Positions 6,714-14,392 of a DNA stretch of 47,196 bases are shown piece after piece (within the stretch, counting starts at the first letter, position 1; the number at the start of each line of letters is the position of its first letter). Origin of the DNA: Pseudomonas caricapapayae (lineage in GTDB: Bacteria > Pseudomonadota > Gammaproteobacteria > Pseudomonadales > Pseudomonadaceae); contig NZ_LJPW01000067.1 in NCBI RefSeq assembly GCF_001400735.1, positions 1-47,196 of the forward strand, in the 5' to 3' direction. The notes beneath the pieces are model-generated. The model saw only the letters and a program-made list of their open reading frames with translations, made no database searches and had not been told where the DNA came from. The position numbers and the translations under genes are program-made.

Positions 6714-9035
6714 TTACCAACTGTACCGAATGCCCACGCTGGCCCCCCAGGGCTGCTCGACTCTGTCGCCCTTGCTGTGCTCGAAATCAGCGTTTATCTG
6801 CAAACGATCAGACAGCGATGCCGCCACGCCGATACCCAGTTCGCCACGCGATCCCGACAGATCATTATTGAAGTCATTGTCGTTGACCTGCACTCCATTG
6901 TTTTTGGCGAACTCGTGCGCCCAGGCTGCACGCACATATGGCTGGACCGTCCTGCCTTGCCCAAGATCGAAGTTGCGCCCGGTCGTCGAACCGAGTTTGC
7001 CCACCAGCGAACGCGCCAGGTCGCTTTCGGCACGCATGCCATTGTCCAGTTCATAATCCTTGCCTTCGACGACCACGCCGGCCAACTGGCCGTAGGGCTC
7101 GACAAAGTAACCGTTGTCCAGCTTGATATGGCGTCCGAACTCCAGCGACGCACCGACACCCGAGTTGCTGTAATCGCCTTTTGTACGGGTGCCATCGCTC
7201 AGATTGACGCGGGCTTTGTTATTGAAACGGTTGAACTTGAGCACGCCGTCGAAGTAGTAGCCCGTGTCGCTGTCGAGCCACGTGCTGTAGGCACCAACGT
7301 AGTAACTGCCGACCTTGCCGCTGGCACCACGGTCCAGACTCAGGTCTGAACTGCTTTGCCCTGCCATCACACCTGCCAGCCATTGCCCGTCACCCATCGG
7401 GACTTTGCCGTCCGCGCCCAACGAAAAGCCCTGCTGAGTTTGCTGATAGCCGAAACCTGACGCATCGGCAACGTTGAGCTTGTTACCGTAGGTACGCATC
7501 CAGACGCCCGATCGGCCACCGTTGTGACGCAGTTCGCCCATGCGCGTGCGCAGCGACGTCAGCTCGCCATACCATACAGTCGGTGCCGTATTGAACAGTG
7601 CGACGACCGTTGCGGCAGCAGGACTGACCTTGCGGGTCTGCGCGTCGAGATACCAGTCATTGGGACCCTGCTTGACCAGATCGTAAGACCAGGCGCCCAG
7701 ATCCACTGCTCCGCCCACCAGGGAAAAGTCGGCATCGCCGGCAGCAGCGCGCACCACATGCAGGCTGGTGTCGGCAGACGGATCAGTGCCGGTGCTGCCG
7801 ATCAGCAGCGAGTGACTGCCCGTCGCGCTGTCTGTTATGTCGAGAAAATCCGTGCGACCGGCAGCAAAATCCACATCCATGATGAACGTACCGTTGCCGG
7901 CCAGGTTGGATACCGACAGTGTGTAGAAACCGGCGGCGTCGCCAAAGCGGACCGCACCGCCATTCATGGTCAGATCGGCCAGTGCGCTATTGCCGATCAT
8001 GGCCCACTGCGCGCCATTGTTGATGGCGATGCTGCGGGTGTTCTCCAGGCGTCCGGTCAGCACTGAGTTGTTGTCGAGCAGTACATCAGCGAGCGCACCC
8101 GGCTCGGCAAGCACATCCCCCGCCATGCTGCTGTTGTCGAGATTGAGCGTGACGGTGCTCCCCGATTCCACCTGCACGTTGCCATTCAGGCTGCTTGCCG
8201 ACACATTCATCACTGCCGCGGAGGTGCCGGTGACTTCCAGCATATTGCTGTTACCACCTGTCAGGCTCGATCCATTGTTGACATCTATGGCAACCGTGGA
8301 GCCCGGCAACCGGGACACCTGCGATCCAATCCGGATTGCGGCCCCTGTCTGCCCGACCACCTGGGTGCTGTCCAGTTTGAGTGACGCGTCTGTGTAAGCA
8401 GCCTCGGAGCTTATTGCAACGCCATTAACCGTGCCGACAATACTGCTGGCGCTGGCCTGCGCGGCGCCGGCGTTAAGGCGCAGACCTACGCCGTTGATGC
8501 CGGTGCCCGCCAATTGCGAGCCGATCAGCTCAAGCTGACTGAAGTGCGTAACAAGCGCACCTGCCAGTGCGCCGCTGCTGGAGCTGTCAGTCAGACTTAC
8601 GTCTGAGCCAGTGGTCAGACTCTGCTGGCGATTAAGGATCAGGCCATTGCCTGTGCTATTGGCAATGGTGCTGCCGGAAAGCGTCCCGGTGCTGTTATTG
8701 ACCTCCAGACCGTCACTGACTGCCGCATCACTCATTCTGATCTCAGAACCATTGCGCACCGAGGATGACGCAATTGTCGAACCGGCAGAGATGTTCAGCG
8801 TGGAATCCGTCGCGGTAAGCCTGCCGTGCTGGCTCCCACCATTCACATTCAGGGTTGCGCCCTTGGACAATGCGTAATCGTTGGCAGGACTGGATTGATC
8901 GATGCTCACCACACCAGCGATCACTGGAACAGGCGCGGCGACAAGCGCGTTGCTGATCAATAGCAGGGAAGCAACGGATGCGAATTGAAGGATCAAGGGC
9001 ATAGCGTTTGAAGGAACATACAGATCAGTCGACAT
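6714..9035 (-). CDS. Autotransporter (type Va) with beta-helix passenger
   Basis: 773 residues. AAAGGAAG lies 6 nt before the ATG at 9035. A signal peptide ends near residue 33 (SVASLLLISNALVAA). The passenger (about 35-500) consists of short Ser/Thr/Asn/Gly-rich beta-helix rungs such as SGSTIANSTGNGLIL and GSTVTLNLDNSSMAG, of the pertactin/AidA type. From about residue 510 (GVWMRTYGNKLNV) the C-terminal 12-stranded outer-membrane barrel begins; alternating strands run to the terminal GASVGIRYSW, with the aromatic last residue needed for BAM recognition. No protease triad is evident in the passenger, so adhesion or aggregation is more likely than enzymatic activity. It lies between two related Ig-repeat genes on the same strand and has its own terminator. 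Its upstream region is rich in GTAGG/CCTAC elements shared with the fimbrial gene. Confidence 0.88.
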   Translation of the reverse strand: MSTDLYVPSNAMPLILQFASVASLLLISNALVAAPVPVIAGVVSIDQSSPANDYALSKGATLNVNGGSQHGRLTATDSTLNISAGSTIASSSVRNGSEIRMSDAAVSDGLEVNNSTGTLSGSTIANSTGNGLILNRQQSLTTGSDVSLTDSSSSGALAGALVTHFSQLELIGSQLAGTGINGVGLRLNAGAAQASASSIVGTVNGVAISSEAAYTDASLKLDSTQVVGQTGAAIRIGSQVSRLPGSTVAIDVNNGSSLTGGNSNMLEVTGTSAAVMNVSASSLNGNVQVESGSTVTLNLDNSSMAGDVLAEPGALADVLLDNNSVLTGRLENTRSIAINNGAQWAMIGNSALADLTMNGGAVRFGDAAGFYTLSVSNLAGNGTFIMDVDFAAGRTDFLDITDSATGSHSLLIGSTGTDPSADTSLHVVRAAAGDADFSLVGGAVDLGAWSYDLVKQGPNDWYLDAQTRKVSPAAATVVALFNTAPTVWYGELTSLRTRMGELRHNGGRSGVWMRTYGNKLNVADASGFGYQQTQQGFSLGADGKVPMGDGQWLAGVMAGQSSSDLSLDRGASGKVGSYYVGAYSTWLDSDTGYYFDGVLKFNRFNNKARVNLSDGTRTKGDYSNSGVGASLEFGRHIKLDNGYFVEPYGQLAGVVVEGKDYELDNGMRAESDLARSLVGKLGSTTGRNFDLGQGRTVQPYVRAAWAHEFAKNNGVQVNDNDFNNDLSGSRGELGIGVAASLSDRLQINADFEHSKGDRVEQPWGASVGIRYSW

Positions 9036-9061
9036 AGGACGCTTCCTTTAATACGAAAATA

Positions 9062-9110
9062 TTGTAGGTCAAATCACCATTCTCTGGCGTACCCCAGAAA
9101 GGACCTACAA
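9062..9110. promoter_or_regulatory. Inverted repeat in autotransporter leader
   Basis: TTGTAGGTC (9062-9070) and GACCTACAA (9102-9110) are perfect complements, with an inner TCTGG/CCAGA stem. It lies 27-75 nt before the autotransporter start. It may be a pair of regulator half-sites (a further TCCTACAA lies at 9123-9130) or a leader RNA stem-loop. Confidence 0.45.
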
Positions 9111-9153
9111 AGAGGCTGTGCATCCTACAAACGTACTTCTAGATATAATGCAG

Positions 9154-9188
9154 GCTCTTTCCGAAAGAGCTGTAGGACCATTCCCACA
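9154..9188. promoter_or_regulatory. GTAGG-N6-CCCAC element and adjacent palindrome
   Basis: GCTCTTTC/GAAAGAGC (9154-9161 and 9163-9170) is a perfect palindrome with a 1-nt centre. It abuts TGTAGGACCATTCCCACA (9171-9188), a near copy of the dyad before the fimbrial gene, here 135 nt before the autotransporter start. The remainder of the 304-bp gap (9189-9339) contains no gene; it has a weak AGTAC/GTACT stem followed by a T-run (minus strand, about 9305-9342) that could end the upstream gene. Confidence 0.45.
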
Positions 9189-9339
9189 GCCTTTTCAGGT
9201 GCGCCAAACTGCAAACCTACCCATGCCCATACCATAGCGTTCAATCAAACAACCAGTCAGCAGGCTTGTCGTCAACTAATGCTTAAATTAATAATACGCA
9301 CTCTTGAAAAAACCAAGTACACATGAATCACTGAAAGTA

Positions 9340-11343
9340 CTATATATTGCCATTCTCCGCGCCATTCTCAGATGCTGTAGGTAACATGTCGCACTTGCCA
9401 CGGGAATCTGCCGAACAGAGGGTTGTTCCTATTACCCGACTGATCATTACCCGCGTCGAGTGCTTACCGCTTTGTCCACTGGGTTTATATAATGTGTAGG
9501 AAAATTGCGCACTGCCTCGTGTGACGATCGGCTCCACGCGATCCTGATAAGGGACGAGGAAGGCAATCCCCGACGCCTCATGGTCCGCCGACAGCTTGAA
9601 ACGCGAAAATTCAAAGTATGTTTCGTCGATGAGAATTGTTCCATTGGTGTCAGAATAAGCCTGCCACTCGATCACGACTTCATCGTCGACTGCCATAGCC
9701 TTCTTATCGAAGGGAATATTGACCCTTATGCCATCCCACGGCCGCGATGAACAATTGATGAGCGGAATGGGTGTAGGAGGATTGGGAGGGGCAGGTACAA
9801 AACGGTCAGGAAACGTGACATCGGGCAGCCCCTGTATATCGAGAATTCTGACATCTACGCTGATACGGCCGGATTCCTGTTCATTCACCTCGTTCCAGGT
9901 ACTGTAATAAACAGGAAGATACTCGTTATACCCGCCCGCCTCTATGAACTCCCAAGGGATATCAAACGTTATAATGTCGCCAGGCCCCTCCGCTCCAATC
10001 ATCTTCTCGACGACGTGAGGCCTTAGATCTCCCCAGTAGAGCCGCAAGATATCACCAGAGTTAAACGGATTATTGGGCAACTGCGCTCTCGCAGGCTGCC
10101 CTTTGTCGCCCTCGCCCAATACGTTGTCGACCAACGGGTTTTCGCGACTTTTCACCGCAATAACAGGGAGCTTGTCATTTATCGGCCCAGGGTTTGCCGG
10201 ATCAGGCTCGGGACCGGCCACGGTGAAATCAACCTTGAGTGGAAGAATTGGCGAAGATTTCGATGAGCCAGAACGCAGCACGTTGTAACTCACGTCGACC
10301 TCACGTTCGGTCGCTGGCCCCTTTTTTGAAAGCGTGTCCCAGTTGATCGGAATATACATAGGGAACGCGTAAAAAGGCACGGGGGCGACACTTATGCCTT
10401 CCCATATGACTTCTATCTGGTCATCTGTCTGGAAATTATCATAGCCTAATATGACGACCGCAACGCCCAACTGAGCATCGGCCCTGTCGATTAAATTATC
10501 GTGTTCAGCGAGGTAAACCAATGGACCCAGAAGATTCTCTGGAGCAGGCCTCAAATCAAACAGCAGGTGCACGACCTCAGAGAATTGGCCCAGATTACCG
10601 GTCCGGTCAATATACCGGAAATAAATACCGATTTTTCCCTGGGCCAACTGTTGGATATCGCTGGAAGGAATTTGGACGACCGGTTTATCCTTACCCGTAG
10701 CCTCGTTTTGACTGACAGTCTTGCTCGCTACAGGTGCCCAATTTTGTCGAGAAAATTGGGCAACGACAGGAACCCAGGAAATCTCGATCCTGTCTGCCTC
10801 AAGCATATCGCTGGAACGAGGTATTGTAACATCCAGATGACCAACGCTATCAAGATACGCCTGCGTCAAACCTGCGCGTACCACTTCATCCGGAAGCTCA
10901 GCCGCTGCTATCGGTTCTCCCTCATTGGGGGCGATATAATCTCTTTCCAATAAAAACCGTATCGACTCAACGGTATTGTAATCCGAGGGAGTGTAAAGAT
11001 ACCATAGACGGTACTCAGTCTTGCCACCAATATACTCAGGTTTGATTAAACAGATCAGTTGATCGGGCGTAGTGTAAGTGACCTTCCCGCACTCAACATC
11101 GTCGATAAAAAATGTAATTGTATCGCCCTGCTCCATATTCACAGTGGCTGAGGCAGGAACTTTGACAATCAGATCCCCGCCCTCCTTTGGCAGCAGGTAC
11201 CTTGGATCGCCCGGTATGGGCTTCAGAACGCCCTCAACCTCCAGAATCGGAAGTTCCAGGCCTTGCCGTCCGAAACGCTCCAAGAGCCAGGTGAGCCAGT
11301 CTTTACGAGACTTCTTGGCAGACTCTTCCTTGGGTGAATACAT
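9340..11343 (-). CDS. Ig-like-repeat protein of unknown function (paralogue B)
   Basis: 667 residues; GGGAGAA lies about 8 nt before the ATG. There is no signal peptide. The N-terminus RKDWLTWLLERFGRQGL and PGDPRYLLP correspond to the start of the 497-residue protein at 5046-6539. At least four modules of about 100 residues follow, each beginning like LDVTIPRSSDMLEADRIEISW, VAVVILGYDNFQTDDQIEVIW or IRVNIPFDKKAMAVDDEVVIEW (from about residues 170, 290 and 555), with a further one near 430 (NPFNSGDILRLYWGD). Each ends in a Y-containing strand, as in Ig-like folds (IGIYFRYIDRTGN, YNEYLPVYYSTWNE). The last 25 residues are Gly/Ser/Asn-rich and contain two Cys. Two such genes on either side of an autotransporter suggest duplication within a surface-related island. 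The function is unknown. Confidence 0.75.
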   Translation of the reverse strand: MYSPKEESAKKSRKDWLTWLLERFGRQGLELPILEVEGVLKPIPGDPRYLLPKEGGDLIVKVPASATVNMEQGDTITFFIDDVECGKVTYTTPDQLICLIKPEYIGGKTEYRLWYLYTPSDYNTVESIRFLLERDYIAPNEGEPIAAAELPDEVVRAGLTQAYLDSVGHLDVTIPRSSDMLEADRIEISWVPVVAQFSRQNWAPVASKTVSQNEATGKDKPVVQIPSSDIQQLAQGKIGIYFRYIDRTGNLGQFSEVVHLLFDLRPAPENLLGPLVYLAEHDNLIDRADAQLGVAVVILGYDNFQTDDQIEVIWEGISVAPVPFYAFPMYIPINWDTLSKKGPATEREVDVSYNVLRSGSSKSSPILPLKVDFTVAGPEPDPANPGPINDKLPVIAVKSRENPLVDNVLGEGDKGQPARAQLPNNPFNSGDILRLYWGDLRPHVVEKMIGAEGPGDIITFDIPWEFIEAGGYNEYLPVYYSTWNEVNEQESGRISVDVRILDIQGLPDVTFPDRFVPAPPNPPTPIPLINCSSRPWDGIRVNIPFDKKAMAVDDEVVIEWQAYSDTNGTILIDETYFEFSRFKLSADHEASGIAFLVPYQDRVEPIVTRGSAQFSYTLYKPSGQSGKHSTRVMISRVIGTTLCSADSRGKCDMLPTASENGAENGNI

Positions 11344-11365
11344 TTCTCGTTCTCCCTAACGATAG

Positions 11366-11390
11366 ATTGCTGTCAAGTATTGACAGCAAT
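11366..11390. promoter_or_regulatory. Perfect 11-bp inverted repeat before the Ig-repeat gene
   Basis: ATTGCTGTCAA (11366-11376) and TTGACAGCAAT (11380-11390) are perfect complements with a 3-bp centre, 22-46 nt upstream of the ATG at 11343. No T-run follows on either strand. The position fits an operator near the promoter of the minus-strand gene, or a leader stem-loop. Confidence 0.5.
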
Positions 11391-11392
11391 AG

Positions 11393-11428
11393 GCAAGACC
11401 CTGGCGATAGCACGCTTCAGGGTTTTGC
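11393..11428. promoter_or_regulatory. Second stem-loop in the rhpR/Ig-gene intergenic region
   Basis: GCAAGACCCTG (11393-11403) pairs with CAGGGTTTTGC (11418-11428) with one wobble pair. It lies next to the dyad at 11366-11390 in the 346-bp divergent region. Role unknown. Confidence 0.35.
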
Positions 11429-11471
11429 GTTATGCGTACAACCTAGATCATCATCGGCGCTGCTCGATACT

Positions 11472-11486
11472 ACTAACTATGTTAGT
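11472..11486. promoter_or_regulatory. Palindrome ACTAAC-TAT-GTTAGT
   Basis: A perfect 6-bp dyad with a 3-bp centre in the middle of the divergent region between the Ig-repeat gene and rhpR. It is a candidate regulator site; the regulator is unknown. Confidence 0.35.
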
Positions 11487-11541
11487 TTGACACGCGTCGC
11501 TTTATGGCCTATGCAAAGCATCGCTTTAAACATCACCCATT

Positions 11542-11559
11542 TGTATCAGCCGCGATACA
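11542..11559. promoter_or_regulatory. RhpR box (GTATC-N6-GATAC)
   Basis: TGTATCAGCCGCGATACA contains exactly the inverted repeat GTATC-N6-GATAC described for promoters bound by RhpR in P. syringae, including its own. It is centred about 140 bp upstream of the rhpR ATG. Presence of the box is direct; autoregulation is from knowledge of the system. Confidence 0.8.
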
Positions 11560-11689
11560 TTCACGACATTCGCCGGACATCGGCCAGCGTCACCCTACCG
11601 CCGAGCCTCACGGCGAAGTAGCATGAGGGGCAGCGTTAATCTTCAACAGCGGCCACACAACGGCGGCACACGCAGGCGACAGACGCACT

Positions 11690-12439
11690 ATGCAAGCACT
11701 TCCCGACAACACCCTTGATGCCACATCGACTGATCAGCGCTGGAGCGTTCGCGCACTGATTGTCGATGACGATGTGGCGATTCGCGAACTGCTCTGCGAC
11801 TACCTGACGCGCTTTAACATCAATGCCCGCGGCGTGACCGACGGCGCGCAGATGCGCCAGGCCCTGACCGATGAAACCTTCGATGTAGTTGTGCTCGACC
11901 TGATGCTGCCCGGCGAAGACGGCCTTTCACTATGCCGCTGGTTACGCAGCACGTCGGACATCCCGATTCTGATGCTGACCGCACGTTGCGAACCGACCGA
12001 CCGGATCATCGGCCTGGAGCTGGGTGCCGACGATTACATGGCCAAGCCGTTCGAACCGCGCGAGCTGGTCGCGCGTATCCAGACCATTCTGCGCCGGGTA
12101 CGTGACGAACGGAGCGATCAGCGCACGACCATTCGCTTTGATGCGTGGCGCCTGAACAGCGTGTTGCGTCAACTGACAGCCGCCGACGGTCTGGTGGTGC
12201 CGCTGTCCAACGCAGAGTTCCGTCTGTTGCGCGTATTCCTCGAACGACCGCACAGGGTGCTGAGCCGCGAGCAATTGCTGGACGCTGCCCGAGGACGTTC
12301 GATAGAAGCGTTCGACCGTAGTATCGATTTGCTGGTCTCGCGCTTGCGCCAGAAGCTCGGAGACGACCCGAAAAACCCGCAACTGATCAAGACCGTGCGC
12401 GGTGAGGGCTACTTGTTCGATGCCAGGGAGTTGGGTTGA
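11690..12439 (+). CDS. rhpR: RhpR, OmpR-family response regulator
   Basis: 249 residues. The receiver domain (about 20-135) has the acidic pocket VDDD, phosphoacceptor Asp70 in VVVLDLMLPGEDG, Thr in LMLTAR and Lys in AKPFEP. The C-terminal winged helix (about 150-245) ends in DPKNPQLIKTVRGEGYLF, typical of OmpR/PhoB DNA-binding domains. The identification as RhpR rests on gene order with its kinase, Asp70, and the RhpR box in front. In P. syringae, phosphorylated RhpR lowers expression of the hrpRS/hrpL type III secretion cascade and activates its own promoter. The stop overlaps the TTG start of the kinase gene by 4 bp (TTGA), so the two are coupled. The ribosome-binding site is weak. Confidence 0.85.
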   Translation: MQALPDNTLDATSTDQRWSVRALIVDDDVAIRELLCDYLTRFNINARGVTDGAQMRQALTDETFDVVVLDLMLPGEDGLSLCRWLRSTSDIPILMLTARCEPTDRIIGLELGADDYMAKPFEPRELVARIQTILRRVRDERSDQRTTIRFDAWRLNSVLRQLTAADGLVVPLSNAEFRLLRVFLERPHRVLSREQLLDAARGRSIEAFDRSIDLLVSRLRQKLGDDPKNPQLIKTVRGEGYLFDARELG

Positions 12440-13461
12440 TCCGCAGGTTCGATACTTTGTTTGCGCGCCTTTTCGGGGGCGCGCTGCTGGCCATTCTGCT
12501 GGCCCATTTACTGGCGTTTGCCTGGTTCACCCAATATGGCATGCGCCCCCCGCCCGATGAGCGTCCAGATGCACAACACGCGCAGGAGGATCAAGGGCGG
12601 CGTCACAGACCGCCGCCAGGTGGCCCATTGGTGCTGTTGTTTTCCCAATTCGTCACAATGATTATTGCCGCCTGGTACGGCGCCAAGGCGCTGGCACGAC
12701 CGGTACAGCGCCTGAGCGAAGCCGCTGAGCGCTTGAGTGACGACCTCGACAGCCCGCCGCTGGAAATAAGCGGCCCGAGGGAGGCTCGCCAGGCCGCGCA
12801 GACATTCAACCTGATGCAGCGCAAGATCCGCGAACAGATGCAGCAGCGCGGACGCATGCTGGCTGCAGTATCCCACGACTTGCGCACTCCCCTTTCGCGG
12901 CTCAAGCTGCGTGTCGAACAGATCGAAGAGCCCAGGCTGCACGGCCAGATGACCCAGGACCTCAACGACATGATCAGCATGCTCGACGCAACGCTCGCCT
13001 ACCTCAATGAACATCGGCGCAGCGAAAGCCTGCAGCAGTTCGATCTGCAGGCGCTGATCGAATCACAGGCTGAAAATGCTCAGGACAATGGTGAGGATGT
13101 TCAGTACGAAGGCCAATGCAAGCCGCTCAGGACGCAACCGATGGCCCTTCGCTCATGCCTGCAGAATCTGGTCGACAACGCCCTGCGCTACGCGGGCAGT
13201 GTACATATCGTGATCGACGACAGCGCCGAACGTGTGCGCATATTGGTCGTTGATCACGGGCCAGGCATTGCACCTGAATTTCGCGAAGCCGTGTTCGAGC
13301 CATTCTATCGCCTGGAAGGTTCTCGCAACCGCAACTCCGGCGGTATCGGCATGGGCATGAGCATTGCCCGAGAGGCTGCCCGGAGAATCGGCGGCGAGCT
13401 GTCGTTGACGCAAACTCCGGGTGGCGGCCTGACTGCAATACTGGACCTGCCGCGCCTCTGA
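12436..13461 (+). CDS. rhpS: RhpS, sensor histidine kinase/phosphatase
   Basis: 341 residues. Two membrane helices (about 11-31 and 65-84) enclose a very short periplasmic segment rich in Pro, Arg, Asp and His (RPPPDERPDAQHAQEDQ), which may sense an ion, a phenolic compound or membrane state. A HAMP linker precedes the H-box AAVSHDLRTPLSRLK with His147; the N-box NLVDNALRYA, DHGPGIAP and GGIGMGM form the ATP-binding domain. Translation starts at TTG overlapping the rhpR stop; no better start lies nearby. RhpS phosphorylates RhpR under non-inducing conditions and dephosphorylates it in the plant, releasing the type III system; this is known for the family, not visible here. Confidence 0.83.
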   Translation: MIRRFDTLFARLFGGALLAILLAHLLAFAWFTQYGMRPPPDERPDAQHAQEDQGRRHRPPPGGPLVLLFSQFVTMIIAAWYGAKALARPVQRLSEAAERLSDDLDSPPLEISGPREARQAAQTFNLMQRKIREQMQQRGRMLAAVSHDLRTPLSRLKLRVEQIEEPRLHGQMTQDLNDMISMLDATLAYLNEHRRSESLQQFDLQALIESQAENAQDNGEDVQYEGQCKPLRTQPMALRSCLQNLVDNALRYAGSVHIVIDDSAERVRILVVDHGPGIAPEFREAVFEPFYRLEGSRNRNSGGIGMGMSIAREAARRIGGELSLTQTPGGGLTAILDLPRL

Positions 13462-13576
13462 AGCACTCTGTAACACGGCGCGTACAAAGCTTAAATCTCC
13501 AGGACAACTGACACCCCGACGCTGCAAAAGCCGGTACACCGCTACCGGACACATTCATCTCAGGGGAGTGAGACCT

Positions 13577-14341
13577 ATGATCAACGGGATAAGCAGCAGC
13601 TTCTCCAGCTACACCAGTTCGACCAGTGCCACCTCAAGCACCGGCAACAAAAAGTTTCAGGAAGAGTTACTGGCCAGGCTCGACACCGATGGCGACGGTA
13701 GCATTGGCAAGGACGAACTGAGTTCGGCCCTGTCTTCGAACAGTAAGGATGGCATCACTGTCAGCCTGAGCAAGGCCTTCAGTGATCTGGACAGCAACGA
13801 TGACGACAGTCTGGATGCCGATGAGCTGGCCGCCATGGCACCGCCCCCGCCGCCCATGCAGTCAGTTACCGATATTGCCGACGACTTGCTCACGTCGCTG
13901 GACAGCGACGGCGACGGTGCGATCAGCAGCGACGAACTCAGCACCGGGTTGACCAGCGCAGGCAGCAGCGCCAACAGCAGCGAAGTGTTCGACGCACTGG
14001 ACACCAACGAAGATGGCACGGTCAGTCTTGACGAACTCACCGCCAGCCTGCAATCGCAGCAACCTCCCGCCGGGCCACCGCCTGCACAGATGAGCAGCAC
14101 CACAGATACTGACAGCGACGCCCTGTTCAGCGCGCTGGACAGCGACAGCGATAACAGCATCAGCGCGTCCGAGCTGTCGGCCGCGCTTAAGCAAAGTGAC
14201 AGCAGTGACAGTAGTAATGGAACGACCAATGCCAGTCAGATGGCCGCTCAGGCGCTGAGCAAGATGATCGCCGCACTCGGCGAACGGTATGACACAGAGG
14301 GCAGCAAACCTGTCGGCCGCTATCTCAATACTGCCGCCTGA
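13577..14341 (+). CDS. Five-EF-hand calcium-binding protein
   Basis: 254 residues from the ATG at 13577, preceded by GGGGAG at 8 nt; a GTG at 13568 is less likely. Five canonical 12-residue loops of the DxDxDGxxxxxE type are seen at about residues 36-47 (DTDGDGSIGKDE), 72-83 (DSNDDDSLDADE), 109-120 (DSDGDGAISSDE), 142-153 (DTNEDGTVSLDE) and 188-199 (DSDSDNSISASE). Loops 2 and 5 lack the central Gly. There is no signal peptide or membrane helix; the first 25 residues are Ser/Thr-rich, and Pro-rich linkers separate the pairs. It starts 115 bp after rhpS on the same strand, so it may share its mRNA. Calcium buffering or sensing is likely; a secreted role cannot be judged from sequence. Confidence 0.85.
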   Translation: MINGISSSFSSYTSSTSATSSTGNKKFQEELLARLDTDGDGSIGKDELSSALSSNSKDGITVSLSKAFSDLDSNDDDSLDADELAAMAPPPPPMQSVTDIADDLLTSLDSDGDGAISSDELSTGLTSAGSSANSSEVFDALDTNEDGTVSLDELTASLQSQQPPAGPPPAQMSSTTDTDSDALFSALDSDSDNSISASELSAALKQSDSSDSSNGTTNASQMAAQALSKMIAALGERYDTEGSKPVGRYLNTAA

Positions 14342-14346
14342 TAGCA

Positions 14347-14375
14347 CCCGCCGCCGGTCATTGCCGTGCGGCGGG
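14347..14375. terminator. GC-rich hairpin between convergent genes
   Basis: CCCGCCGC (14347-14354) and GCGGCGGG (14368-14375) form a perfect 8-bp stem between the EF-hand gene and the convergent permease gene. It lacks a T-run on either strand. Confidence 0.45.
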
Positions 14376-14392
14376 AACGCTAACGCTGGAGG

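Noticed and set aside
9144..9149. TATAAT on the plus strand between the autotransporter and Ig-repeat genes
   Set aside because: No acceptable -35 lies 16-18 bp upstream and no plus-strand gene follows; probably chance.
1..11343. HrpL-type promoter (GGAACC-N15/16-CCACNNA) before the toxin, EF-hand or other accessory genes
   Set aside because: I found no match by eye upstream of any gene, so type III effector status is not supported.
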